The notes: a model not told the origin generated them from the sequence alone. Positions 26,603 through 35,035 are shown, counted from the stretch's first letter. The stretch: DNA of 64,000 bases from Sinomicrobium kalidii (GCF_021183825.1 NZ_CP089211.1:1674001-1738000); one strand, 5' to 3'. Numbers and translations: made by a program.

Positions 26603-27724
26603 ATGGAATTACAACCAATTACCACATCTGAAAGACCTGCTCAGCACGCCTCTGCACATGCCCCCGCCCCAACTGCTCCCCTGATCATCGAAATAACGCC
26701 ACAGGAACGAAATACCTTATCGAGTGTCGGCAATCTGCTTGCAAAGGCATTTAACAGTTATGAAAATCCGGACTACATTGCTGCGCTCCACCTTCATGCA
26801 TTCCAGCTATTGCCTGAGCGAGTTACCCGGATATTAAGCCGGTTCGGAACCGATTTTTCCGCCGGCCAGTACGGCGCCATAATCTTTAAAGGGCTTCTGG
26901 AAGTAGACCAGGATGCCCTGGGCCCTACACCTCCCAACTGGCAACAGGCCGACTATGGTAAACTCAACAAATACGGTTTTATCTGTTCACTTCTTCACGG
27001 CGCCGTCCCCTCCAAACCCGTGCAATATTACGCCCAGCGCAAGGGCGGGGGATTACTGCACGCTATTATTCCGGATGAAAAGATGAGTAAAACCCAGACG
27101 GGTGCGGGATCAAAAACCGATTTGTTTGTACATACGGAAGACGCCTTTTTATTGAACCAGGCCGATTTTTTAAGTTTCCTTTACCTGCGAAATGAAGAAA
27201 GGGTGCCCTCAACTTTATATTCCATCAGGTCTCACGGAAAAATAAACACCACTATGGAAAAACTGTTTGCCCCCATTTATCAATGTCCCAAAGACGCCAA
27301 CTATGCCCGGGGGAAGACTCCGGAACGGGGGCCTGCCACATCTGTCCTCTACGGAAACAAGCAACTCCCTTTTATCCGTTTCGACGCGGCCGAACAAATA
27401 TTTAACGAAAAAGCCGGGCAAAGTCAGGAGGCCCTGAATAATCTAACCGATTTCTGGAACGAGGCCAAACCATTGATCAACAATAATTTCATTCCGGAAT
27501 CGGGAGATGTTGTCTTTGTGAACAATCATTTATGCGCTCACGGACGAAGTGCCTTTACCGCCGGCCAGCGGAATGAAAACGGGAAGATCGTAAAGTGTGA
27601 ACGCCGGCAAATGCTCCGGATGATGAGTAAAACAAGCCTTATCCATATCCGGTCGGTCACCGACACAAACGATCCTTATTTCATTATGGAAGAGCATCTG
27701 GGAAAGGTTTTCGCTACAGATTGA
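26603..27724 (+). CDS. Fe(II)/2-oxoglutarate dioxygenase, clavaminate synthase-like (lysine hydroxylase-like)
   Basis: A 373-residue protein of the TauD/clavaminate synthase-like superfamily. The iron-binding facial triad is His177-x-Glu179 (FVHTEDAF), with a third ligand at His313. Arg315 and neighbours in LCAHGRSAF bind 2-oxoglutarate. The HxE form, not HxD, is characteristic of free amino acid hydroxylases such as VioC, AsnO and the L-lysine 4-hydroxylases known from Flavobacterium and Chitinophaga. The N-terminal 25 residues are Ala/Pro-rich and low complexity. It is divergent from the siderophore operon across a 262-bp control region, suggesting that it hydroxylates lysine (or a related residue) for the same pathway. 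Confidence 0.85.
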   Translation: MELQPITTSERPAQHASAHAPAPTAPLIIEITPQERNTLSSVGNLLAKAFNSYENPDYIAALHLHAFQLLPERVTRILSRFGTDFSAGQYGAIIFKGLLEVDQDALGPTPPNWQQADYGKLNKYGFICSLLHGAVPSKPVQYYAQRKGGGLLHAIIPDEKMSKTQTGAGSKTDLFVHTEDAFLLNQADFLSFLYLRNEERVPSTLYSIRSHGKINTTMEKLFAPIYQCPKDANYARGKTPERGPATSVLYGNKQLPFIRFDAAEQIFNEKAGQSQEALNNLTDFWNEAKPLINNNFIPESGDVVFVNNHLCAHGRSAFTAGQRNENGKIVKCERRQMLRMMSKTSLIHIRSVTDTNDPYFIMEEHLGKVFATD

Positions 27725-27753
27725 GCAAAAACAGGGGAAAGCCACAAGATCAA

Positions 27754-27817
27754 ACAGGTTACAGGTCCGCATTTATTGCACATGCAACCTGTAACCTGTA
27801 ACCTGTAACCTGTAACC
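27754..27817. terminator. Heptanucleotide repeat forming a bidirectional hairpin
   Basis: AACCTGT is repeated 4.6 times in tandem at 27786-27817. ACAGGTTACAGGT at 27754-27766 is its exact reverse complement (pairs with 27787-27799, with alternative registers). The element lies between convergent genes and probably acts as a transcription barrier. The repeat number may vary by slippage. Confidence 0.6.
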
Positions 27818-27831
27818 AATGAACAAACGGT

Positions 27832-28308
27832 TCAACCGAGGTCCTTAGGCTTTTTCCCCGATTTCCTGGTGTCCTCTTTGGTAAGTACTTTAAAATCGGC
27901 GGTTTTCGGAAGACTGTCAAGGATATGCACAAATTCCGGGGGGAGTCCCGTAAGTTTCCGGGTATTCATATCTATCCAGGCCCCCATCATTTCACAATGG
28001 GCAAAATTCCTTCCCTTGTCGTCATAAAAGTTGTGATGAAACTCAAAAAACTTACCGTCTTCGCTCATTCCGGCAAGTTCCAGGGACACTTTTACAGGTT
28101 TTCCCGCAAATACTTCCCTGAAATAATACACGTGTTCATAAAATACCACGGGGCCAATATGATGTTTGACCAGTTCCTTCTGGGTAAGCCCGTTCTCAAT
28201 AAGGAACGACATACGGGTATGACTCATAAAGTTGATATAAGCCGAATTGGCCAGGTGGCGATTGGCATCAATATCGCTCCATCGAATGTCAAATTCTTTC
28301 AAATACAT
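27832..28308 (-). CDS. 4-hydroxybenzoyl-CoA thioesterase-like acyl-CoA thioesterase
   Basis: A 158-residue hotdog-fold protein. RWSDIDANRHLANSAYINF (residues 9-27) carries the catalytic aspartate and the following helix of YbgC/FadM-type thioesterases. The rest of the fold is normal, with a short Lys-rich C-terminal tail (EDTRKSGKKPK). It probably hydrolyses medium- or long-chain acyl-CoA in the cytoplasm. It is outside the siderophore operon, although a thioesterase could in principle release an acyl group from the dedicated carrier protein. I consider a housekeeping role more likely. Confidence 0.85.
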   Translation of the reverse strand: MYLKEFDIRWSDIDANRHLANSAYINFMSHTRMSFLIENGLTQKELVKHHIGPVVFYEHVYYFREVFAGKPVKVSLELAGMSEDGKFFEFHHNFYDDKGRNFAHCEMMGAWIDMNTRKLTGLPPEFVHILDSLPKTADFKVLTKEDTRKSGKKPKDLG

Positions 28309-28566
28309 TGTTCACACCTTTTTATTGCTATGCATGCATAATAATTGTAAAGGTAAGACTTTTTGTGAAACCGGGAACTCCCTGCAACCCTATCATCAAA
28401 TATCACAAAAAGGGGCTTAAAATATGTTAAAAACACCCGCCAAAATCTGTTTTATTGCCTATATTAGTGGCTTCAAACCATTAATAACGAAAAAGCCGGT
28501 CCGGATATCTCTTCACCCGAGTTAAAATGCTATACAACTTATCCGGTGGCTTCAAACGCTAAACAG

Positions 28567-29055
28567 ATGAAAAAAATATTGCTGACAATGGCACTGGGCA
28601 CTGCCATGGTATTGGTAAGTTGCGGAGAAAAAAAAGAAAAAAAGGAAAAATTCAGTTACGAAAGGACGCAGACCGAAAAGAAAGCCGATAACGCAGGAGC
28701 AGAAGCTTCAAAAGTCCCGGTAGACCTTGACAACAAAGGCATAGGTCCTGTCGAGGAAGTAGAATTCGGAGATATTGACCAGGACATGGTGTCCACGGGC
28801 GAAGAAGCATTTAAGACAAAATGTACGGCCTGCCATAAAACGGACCAGAAATTTATAGGCCCCGCCCTCACAGGAATTTACGAACGCAGAAGTCCGGAAT
28901 GGGTGATGAACATGATGCTCAACCCCGATGAAATGCAGAAAAAGGACCCCATAGCCAAAGCACTTGTTGAAGAGTACAACGGCACCCTGATGCTCAACCA
29001 GAACCTTACGGAAAATGAGGCCAGGGCCATCGCGGAATTTTTGAGAACACTTTAA
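28567..29055 (+). CDS. Cytochrome c family lipoprotein
   Basis: A 162-residue secreted protein. The ATG at 28567 (MKKILLTMALG) gives a lipoprotein signal peptide with cysteine in VLVSCGEK; an upstream GTG at 28546 is unlikely. After a Lys/Glu-rich linker (to about residue 60) comes a mono-haem class I cytochrome c domain with CTACH (CxxCH haem attachment) and a distal methionine ligand, probably within LMLNQNL. It is likely a periplasm-facing electron carrier anchored in a membrane. It stands alone with its own terminator at 29083-29121. Confidence 0.9.
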   Translation: MKKILLTMALGTAMVLVSCGEKKEKKEKFSYERTQTEKKADNAGAEASKVPVDLDNKGIGPVEEVEFGDIDQDMVSTGEEAFKTKCTACHKTDQKFIGPALTGIYERRSPEWVMNMMLNPDEMQKKDPIAKALVEEYNGTLMLNQNLTENEARAIAEFLRTL

Positions 29056-29082
29056 GATCAGGCTTTAAAAATATAATATTTC

Positions 29083-29121
29083 ATCCCTCTTCCCTTACCG
29101 GGGAAAGAGGGATTATTTTTT
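29083..29121 (+). terminator. Intrinsic terminator of the cytochrome c gene
   Basis: ATCCCTCTTCCC and GGGAAAGAGGGAT form a 12-bp stem with one bulge and a 6-base loop, followed by TATTTTTTG. Confidence 0.88.
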
Positions 29122-29139
29122 GTAAATTGAAAGGGAATT

Positions 29140-29724
29140 ATGAGCAATACCAAAATAAGGGACCTGAAGATCGATATCCTGTCGGATAACTGGTACATCT
29201 TAAAGAAAGCCACCTTCGAATACCGGAACAAAAGCGGAAAATGGCAGGTTCAGCAACGGGAAGCATACGACCGCGGCAACGGGGCCACCATACTGCTCTA
29301 CAACCGGCAAAATAAAACGGTTATGCTCACCAGACAGTTCCGGATGCCCACCTACCTCAACGGTAATGATACGGGCATGATGATCGAGGCCTGTGCGGGC
29401 CTGCTGGATACAGACAGCCCGGAAGAGTGTATAAAACGGGAAGCGGAAGAAGAAACCGGTTACAGGATCACTGAAGTACATAAGATATTCGAAGCGTATA
29501 TGTCGCCCGGCTCCGTAACCGAGATTATCCATTTTTTTACCGGGGAATATTCCAGGGAAATGAAAGTGAGCGAAGGTGGCGGACTGGCAAGTGAACACGA
29601 AGAAATAGAAGTACTGGAATTCCCTTTTGCAGAAGCACTGAACATGATATCCGACGGCAGGATAAAGGATGCCAAAACGATCATGCTCCTGCAGTATGCC
29701 CGGATAAACGGGCTGTTTTCCTGA
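29140..29724 (+). CDS. nudK: Nudix hydrolase, NudK/ADP-ribose pyrophosphatase-like
   Basis: A 194-residue Nudix enzyme. The Nudix box (G-x5-E-x7-REUxEExGU) is present as [14 protein letters not shown] followed by [11 protein letters not shown] (about residues 87-111). The upstream region [11 protein letters not shown] and [11 protein letters not shown] and the downstream [14 protein letters not shown] match the GDP-mannose/ADP-ribose pyrophosphatase group (NudK). It hydrolyses a nucleotide-sugar pyrophosphate in the cytoplasm. It is 7 bp before the VOC gene and probably shares its transcript. Confidence 0.88.
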   Translation: MSNTKIRDLKIDILSDNWYILKKATFEYRNKSGKWQVQQREAYDRGNGATILLYNRQNKTVMLTRQFRMPTYLNGNDTGMMIEACAGLLDTDSPEECIKREAEEETGYRITEVHKIFEAYMSPGSVTEIIHFFTGEYSREMKVSEGGGLASEHEEIEVLEFPFAEALNMISDGRIKDAKTIMLLQYARINGLFS

Positions 29725-29731
29725 AAGCGGA

Positions 29732-30397
29732 ATGAAACTGAAAGCGATACATATATTAACGAACGACCTGACCGGAACCGGAAGTTTTTACCGAGAGGTT
29801 CTGGGGCTCCCGATTGTGTCTGACGCCCCGTCTGTTCTCCGTATCAAAGCCGGGACAACAATGCTATTTTTTCACAGGTCGGAAGCGGCCCAGCCCGTAT
29901 ATCACCTGGCTTTCGATATTCCCAACAACAGGTTGAAAGAGGCCCGTGAACAGCTGGAAGAGAAAGTCCGTATCCTGCCCGTATCTCCCGGAAAAACCAT
30001 AGCCGATTTCACAAGCTGGAACGCAAAGTCCTTTTACTTCCATGACAATAACGGTAACGTACTGGAATACATCACCCGCTACGACCTTAAAAACAAATCG
30101 GAAAAAGCATTTGACGGATCTTCGGTACTTCATATCAGCGAAATCGGTATGGCTACCGAAAATGTTCCAAAACTTGCCTCCAAAATCACTTCCGAATATG
30201 GTATCGCCCTGTATCCCAAACAGCCTCCGCAGGAGCACTTCACCGTTATGGGTGATGAAAACGGGCTGTTTATCCTCGCAAGTGACAAAAGAAACTGGTT
30301 TCCTACGGACAAAAAATCGGAACCTTACTGGACAAAGATTGTTTTCTCCACAGCTCAGGGAGACCGGGAATTGATTCATTCCGGCAGAAAAAAATAA
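29732..30397 (+). CDS. VOC (vicinal oxygen chelate) family protein, CatE-like
   Basis: A 221-residue protein with two glyoxalase/bleomycin-resistance-type modules. The first covers residues 1-115 (LKAIHILTNDLTGTGSFYRE, FYFHDNNGNVLEYI). The second covers residues 130-215 (LHISEIGMATENVPKLAS, FTVMGDENGLFILA). Histidine and glutamate ligands typical of the metal site (His8, Glu near residue 109) are visible in the first module. The substrate is unknown; dioxygenase, glyoxalase or binding functions are all possible. It follows nudK by 7 bp and ends in a bidirectional terminator. Confidence 0.8.
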   Translation: MKLKAIHILTNDLTGTGSFYREVLGLPIVSDAPSVLRIKAGTTMLFFHRSEAAQPVYHLAFDIPNNRLKEAREQLEEKVRILPVSPGKTIADFTSWNAKSFYFHDNNGNVLEYITRYDLKNKSEKAFDGSSVLHISEIGMATENVPKLASKITSEYGIALYPKQPPQEHFTVMGDENGLFILASDKRNWFPTDKKSEPYWTKIVFSTAQGDRELIHSGRKK

Positions 30398-30422
30398 AGG
30401 CCCGTGTTTACAGGCCTTTTTT
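30396..30422. terminator. Bidirectional terminator
   Basis: AAAGGCC and GGCCTTTT form a stem with a 10-base loop, with T-rich flanks on both strands, between the convergent VOC and TIM-barrel genes. Confidence 0.8.
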
Positions 30423-30443
30423 GCATGTGATGCTTCGGTTGGT

Positions 30444-31373
30444 CTACAGAAAATCGTCTACCTTTTTATAGGCTTCAATTACGGCAAGTTCACCTTCGGC
30501 ATCCGGCCTGGAATTTCCGTGTTCCATACCTACCACGCCTTTGAAGCCTCTGTCATAAATATATTTAAAAACGTTCTTGTAGTTAATTTCTCCGGTAGTC
30601 GGTTCGTTCCGCCCGGGATTGTCCCCTACCTGAAAATAAGCGATCTCATCCCAGCTGGCCTCAATATTCGGAATAAGGTTGCCTTCGGTAATCTGCTGGT
30701 GATAGATATCGTACAGTATCTTGCAGGAAGGTGAGTTTACCGCCTTGCACACCTCATAGGCCTGTGCAGACTTGGTGAGGAACATGCCGGGATGGTTCAT
30801 ATAATTGAGCGGCTCCAATACCATGGTTATGCCGTGCGGCTCCAGGATACCGGCCGCCTGCTTCAGCGATTCCACTACATTGGCCGTCTGATAGCCCGGC
30901 TCCTTCCGCAGGTCTACATGGCCCGGCACAACGGTTACCCACTTTGCATTTACTCTTTTGGCCACTTCCACGGAATTCCGGATATCCGTCAGGAATTCTT
31001 CCCGTTTGCCCTTGTCCCCACCGGCCAGGTTGGGCTCGTTCCAGTAGATCTTATGGGCTACGAACACGCCCATCTCAATGCCGAGGTTCTCCATGGTTTT
31101 GGCCATGGCTTCCTGCACATCGACCGACCGGCCACTCATACCGTTGTCTTCAAAAGCTGTAAAACCCTGTTCGGCCATGTATTCGAGCTGGGAAATAACG
31201 TCTCCTCCGGCATTGTGCTTGAACATCCCGTCGTGGGGCGCATATTTCAGATTGAAATTGTGTTTGCCCTTCTGTTTCCGGGCACTGTCCGGAAAACCGA
31301 AAGCTCCGGTGGTAGTCACCGAAGCTCCCAAAGTTGCCATAAGAGAGTTTTGTACAAATGTTCTTCTTTTCAC
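30444..31373 (-). CDS. Tat-exported sugar isomerase / hydroxypyruvate isomerase-like TIM barrel
   Basis: A 309-residue AP endonuclease 2-type TIM barrel. The N-terminus MKRRTFVQNSLMATLGASV is a twin-arginine signal (RRTFVQ), so the protein is probably folded in the cytoplasm and exported. Barrel motifs are VTVVPGHVD, MVLEPLNY (metal-binding glutamate), KILYDIYHQQITEG (Asp and His ligands) and VGMEHGNS (C-terminal glutamate). This set matches hydroxypyruvate isomerase/sugar epimerase relatives. It is the third gene of the GMC oxidoreductase operon, 78 bp after the small subunit. It likely processes an oxidised sugar in the periplasm (inference). Confidence 0.88.
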   Translation of the reverse strand: MKRRTFVQNSLMATLGASVTTTGAFGFPDSARKQKGKHNFNLKYAPHDGMFKHNAGGDVISQLEYMAEQGFTAFEDNGMSGRSVDVQEAMAKTMENLGIEMGVFVAHKIYWNEPNLAGGDKGKREEFLTDIRNSVEVAKRVNAKWVTVVPGHVDLRKEPGYQTANVVESLKQAAGILEPHGITMVLEPLNYMNHPGMFLTKSAQAYEVCKAVNSPSCKILYDIYHQQITEGNLIPNIEASWDEIAYFQVGDNPGRNEPTTGEINYKNVFKYIYDRGFKGVVGMEHGNSRPDAEGELAVIEAYKKVDDFL

Positions 31374-31451
31374 AATGGTTGGTTTAAAAATGGTATCCGG
31401 AAACCGGATATCCCGGTCACCTCATATAGTATTTCGTTGAAAAGACAAAGG

Positions 31452-32093
31452 TTATAAAGACCACAATTTTCCTCCGGTAACCTCTTCCAGGGAAACACAT
31501 CCTTTCTGTTCACCCGGAATGGGATCATAGGCAAGGACTTCCTCTCCTATATATTCACTGATCTTAAACCCGTAGATGGTCTTTCCTCTTATATCCTTGA
31601 CGAAGCCAAAGACCAGGGCGTCTTCATTTTCCGGAGCAGCGCCGTCATCTGTATTCTTATAATCCCTTAGCTTTCTTTCCAGGTCTTTTCTCTGGTCTTC
31701 ACCGACGCCCAGTGAAGAAGCTATGATTTTTTCCACTTCTTCCGCCTTGACCCCGGGAAGATCTTCCGGATTTTTCACCCCGAGTTTATTCGTGAAGGCC
31801 TTCATCCCGTCTTTTGCCAATTTCTGGTCTTCGGGACTGTACACTTCATTGATATATTTATCTATAAACTGCGGTACATTCAATTCTGCCGCACCGGGAA
31901 GGTCATCAGTCCTGGGTAGAATAATATCCACCATTTTAGACAATACACTGCCTTCTTCAGGACTGAAAAATTCCGGGGTCCATTCCACCTTCGGGTCGCC
32001 CGTACAGCTTTGCAGTATGCTCATCAGGGTCGGGGTGGCTGCAACAAACCCCAGGGAAAGCCCTATATTTTTTATCGCTTCTCTTCTTTGCAT
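31452..32093 (-). CDS. Gluconate 2-dehydrogenase subunit 3 family protein (Tat lipoprotein-like)
   Basis: A 213-residue small subunit of GMC-type membrane sugar dehydrogenases. The signal MQRREAIKNIGLSLGFVAA combines a twin arginine with a possible lipobox before cysteine (SILQSC). The rest is helical, with VDIILPRTDDLPGAAELNVPQFI typical of the family. It starts 10 bp after the GMC oxidoreductase stop. The large subunit has no signal of its own, so this subunit probably carries it through the Tat channel. Together they would form a periplasmic, membrane-linked sugar dehydrogenase. Confidence 0.9.
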   Translation of the reverse strand: MQRREAIKNIGLSLGFVAATPTLMSILQSCTGDPKVEWTPEFFSPEEGSVLSKMVDIILPRTDDLPGAAELNVPQFIDKYINEVYSPEDQKLAKDGMKAFTNKLGVKNPEDLPGVKAEEVEKIIASSLGVGEDQRKDLERKLRDYKNTDDGAAPENEDALVFGFVKDIRGKTIYGFKISEYIGEEVLAYDPIPGEQKGCVSLEEVTGGKLWSL

Positions 32094-32103
32094 GGCATTT
32101 GTT

Positions 32104-33816
32104 TTAGATGTTCATTTTTTTCAGTTCATTCACCGCATGATCTGCTGCCCTGGCAGTAAGTGCCATATAGGTGAGTGACGGGTTTACACAACTCGCAGAG
32201 GTCATGGCAGCACCGTCGGTTACATACACATTCGATACGGCATGCAGTTGATTGTTTCCGTTAAGTACGGAGGTTTTCGGGTCTCTGCCCATACGTGCCG
32301 TTCCCATTTCATGAATACCGAGACCGGGAGCCCCGGGATTGTCATAAGGTGATATATCTTTGAAACCTGCAGCTTCCAGCATGTCTACGGCCTGTTGCTT
32401 CATGTCTTTACGCATGTTGTATTCGTTTTCCCTGAACTTCGCATCGAATGTCACGGTTGGCAAGCCCCATTTATCTTTCTTTTCATAATCCAGGAACATC
32501 TTGTTGTCGTGGTGCGGAAGCATTTCTCCGAAAGCCGTCATTCCAACACTCCATTCTCCGGGTTTCAGAATGTCTTCTTTCAATTTCGCACCATAGCTCA
32601 GTTCTTTTACGGATGAAGCCCAATCGCCTCTTCCGCCGCCGCCCTGGTAGCCATAGCCGCGGAGGAAGTCTTTCCGGTCGGTTTTTCCACCAAGATTTTG
32701 GAATCTCGGGATATAAAACCCGTTAGGTCTTCGTCCTTTAAAGTATTTATCTTCATAACCTTCCACTTTTGCAGAAGCGCCTACCTGGAAATGGTGGTCC
32801 ATCAGGTTGTGCCCGAGTTCTCCGGAATCGTTGCCCATTCCTTCGGGAAAACGCTCGGATTTGGACTGCATCAGGATGGAAGTAGAACCTATGGCCGAAG
32901 CACAAACAAAGATCACCTTGGCCTTGAATTCCAGTGTTTCATTGCTCTCGGCATCGATGATCCTCACTCCGGTAGCCCGTTTTTTATCTTTATCATACAT
33001 GATCTCATGCACAATAGAGAAGGGTCTCAGCGTCATATTCCCGGTCTTTTCGGCAGCGGGAAGTGTAGAAGAGTTACTGCTGAAATATCCACCGAACGGG
33101 CATCCCCGCATACAGCGGTTCCTGAACTGGCAATGACTTCTTCCGTCAAACTGTCCGCCTGTTATGTGTGCTACCCTTCCAATGGTCAATAATCTGCCAT
33201 CATCAAATTTTGAAGCCATGGCTTTTTTTAAGTCTTCCTCCATACACATTAATTCCATGGGAGGTAAGAACTGTCCGTCCGGTAATTGAGGGAGCCCTAA
33301 TTTTTCGCCGCTAACCCCTATGTGTTTCTCTACATAATCATACCAGGGCGCTATATCTTTATATCGTATGGGCCAGTCGACAGCTACACCCTCTTTTAAA
33401 TTGGCCTCAAAATCAATGTCACCATGCCTGTAACTCTGCCTTCCCCACATAATGGAGCGCCCACCAACGTGATATCCTCTCATCCAGTCAAAACGCTCTA
33501 CCTCATTGTAAGGGTGTTCCAGATCATTCACAAAAAAGTGTTTGGTATCCTGATTAACTGTATAGCCCGTCCTTGCCTGTTTTCCTTGTTTTCGGAGATC
33601 CTCCTGAGTAGGTCTCCCCCCGTTTTCCATATCCCAGGGATCGAGGTGCATTGTAGGATAGTCTTCTATATGCTTTACCATACGCCCCCTTTCCAGCACC
33701 AAAGTCTTTAATCCTTTCTCACACAATTCCTTAGCAGCCCATCCGCCACTGACTCCGGTGCCTATAACAATAGCATCGTACTCCTCCTGCGGAGGGTTAT
33801 AATACATAGTGCCCAT
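32104..33816 (-). CDS. GMC family FAD-dependent sugar dehydrogenase, large subunit
   Basis: A 570-residue glucose-methanol-choline oxidoreductase. The FAD dinucleotide motif is AIVIGTGVSGGWAAKELCE (residues 15-33). The GMC signature around SIMWGRQSYR, a possible cysteine-rich segment CQFRNRCMRGCPFGGYF (about 233-249) and the C-terminal AMTSASCVNPSLTYMAL with the catalytic His/Asn region (GIHEMGTARMG) are all present. It lacks a signal peptide and pairs with the Tat-signalled subunit 3. In related systems this pair oxidises glycosides at C3. It is the first gene of a minus-strand operon with a promoter at 33851-33858. Confidence 0.92.
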   Translation of the reverse strand: MGTMYYNPPQEEYDAIVIGTGVSGGWAAKELCEKGLKTLVLERGRMVKHIEDYPTMHLDPWDMENGGRPTQEDLRKQGKQARTGYTVNQDTKHFFVNDLEHPYNEVERFDWMRGYHVGGRSIMWGRQSYRHGDIDFEANLKEGVAVDWPIRYKDIAPWYDYVEKHIGVSGEKLGLPQLPDGQFLPPMELMCMEEDLKKAMASKFDDGRLLTIGRVAHITGGQFDGRSHCQFRNRCMRGCPFGGYFSSNSSTLPAAEKTGNMTLRPFSIVHEIMYDKDKKRATGVRIIDAESNETLEFKAKVIFVCASAIGSTSILMQSKSERFPEGMGNDSGELGHNLMDHHFQVGASAKVEGYEDKYFKGRRPNGFYIPRFQNLGGKTDRKDFLRGYGYQGGGGRGDWASSVKELSYGAKLKEDILKPGEWSVGMTAFGEMLPHHDNKMFLDYEKKDKWGLPTVTFDAKFRENEYNMRKDMKQQAVDMLEAAGFKDISPYDNPGAPGLGIHEMGTARMGRDPKTSVLNGNNQLHAVSNVYVTDGAAMTSASCVNPSLTYMALTARAADHAVNELKKMNI

Positions 33817-33850
33817 TATTTTGTATTTGTTTTTATATTAGAGTAAGCCT

Positions 33851-33858
33851 CAAATATA
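33851..33858 (-). promoter_or_regulatory. Promoter of the GMC oxidoreductase operon
   Basis: Minus strand TATATTTG is an exact TAnnTTTG -7 box, 35 bp upstream of the ATG, with TCG (one mismatch to TTG) 18 bp further upstream. The 144-bp divergent spacer also holds a weaker TTG-N16-TACTTTTA toward 33961. Confidence 0.5.
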
Positions 33859-33960
33859 TAAATTTTATATATTTTTCGATAAATTTTTTTGTAAGATAAA
33901 TACATATTACTTTTAAAACTTATTATTTTAGCAATTCTGAAATATAAAATATCCTTTACA

Positions 33961-34971
33961 ATGAACAGACGAAATTTTATCGAAAATTCCGGTAAAGCCA
34001 GCATAGCCTTATCGTTACTGGGACTATATGCGTGTAAAAATTCGAAAAAAGACCAGGGAACTACAATTACTACTCCTGAAGAAACAGCCGCCAAGACAGA
34101 AAATATCCCCTTTTTTAAACTTTCCCTGGCCCAGTGGTCCATCCACAAAATGATCCTCGAAGAGGGATTTGATCCGTTCAATTTTGCAGAAAAAGCCAAA
34201 GGATGGGGTTTTGAAGGTCTGGAATATGTAAGTCAGTTATATACCGGGGAGTTGGAAAAAAATCCCAACACCGCTGCTGCAATGGATAACCTCGTCAGGG
34301 AACTCAACAAGCGAAGTACCGACAACGATATAAAAAACCTCATCATCATGGTCGATGCCGAAGGCAACCTCGGCATTAAAGATGAAGCGGAACGGATGAA
34401 AGCCATAGAAAACCATCACAAATGGATCGATGCCGCCGCTGCACTGGACTGTCATTCCATACGTGTCAACCTTTTCGGCGAACAGGAGGTCGATGCCTGG
34501 AAACGGTATTCTGCCGAAAGCCTCTCTAAACTTGCGGAATATGCGGCAAAATCCAATATCAATGTTCTGGTGGAAAACCATGGAGGTTTCTCTTCCAATG
34601 CAGCCCTCCTGGCGGAAGTGATGAAAGAAGTCAATATGGATAACTGCGGCACACTACCCGATTTTGGTAATTTCTGTCTGAAAAGAGAGAACGGCGAGCC
34701 CTGGGGAGCTCCTTGTGTGGAGGAATACGACAAATATAAAGGTGTAAAGGAATTAATGCCATTTGCCAAAGCAGTAAGTGCCAAGTCATACGATTTTGAC
34801 GAAGCCGGAAACGAAACCACCATAGACTACGTTAAAATACTGCAAACAGTTAAAGATGCAGGATATACCGGTTATGTGGGCGTGGAATACGAAGGCGACA
34901 GGCTCAGTGAAGAAGAAGGTATACTGGCCACCAAAAAGCTATTGATAAATACAGCCAAACAGCTCTCATAA
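33961..34971 (+). CDS. Tat-exported sugar phosphate isomerase/epimerase-like TIM barrel
   Basis: A 336-residue xylose isomerase-like TIM barrel with the signal MNRRNFIENSGKASIALSL (twin arginine) ending at a lipobox-like LYAC. This suggests a lipoprotein exported in folded form. Barrel motifs are INVLVENHGGFSS (metal glutamate), GTLPDFGNFC (aspartate) and VGVEYEGDRLSEEEG (C-terminal glutamate). It is divergent from the GMC operon and heads a plus-strand row of sugar genes. It likely acts on an oxidised sugar in the periplasm. The precise substrate is not evident. Confidence 0.88.
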   Translation: MNRRNFIENSGKASIALSLLGLYACKNSKKDQGTTITTPEETAAKTENIPFFKLSLAQWSIHKMILEEGFDPFNFAEKAKGWGFEGLEYVSQLYTGELEKNPNTAAAMDNLVRELNKRSTDNDIKNLIIMVDAEGNLGIKDEAERMKAIENHHKWIDAAAALDCHSIRVNLFGEQEVDAWKRYSAESLSKLAEYAAKSNINVLVENHGGFSSNAALLAEVMKEVNMDNCGTLPDFGNFCLKRENGEPWGAPCVEEYDKYKGVKELMPFAKAVSAKSYDFDEAGNETTIDYVKILQTVKDAGYTGYVGVEYEGDRLSEEEGILATKKLLINTAKQLS

Positions 34972-35035
34972 AACCTACAGTCTGTTCAACAAGTAAAAAA
35001 ATCTAACGCAAACCCGAAACTAACATAATTTATCT

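Noticed and set aside
27786..27817. Possible CRISPR-like array
   Set aside because: The 7-bp units are directly adjacent with no spacers, and there are no cas genes; it is a simple tandem repeat.
27832..28308. Thioesterase as the releasing enzyme of the siderophore pathway
   Set aside because: It lies beyond a terminator-like repeat, outside the operon, and has the form of a common acyl-CoA thioesterase.
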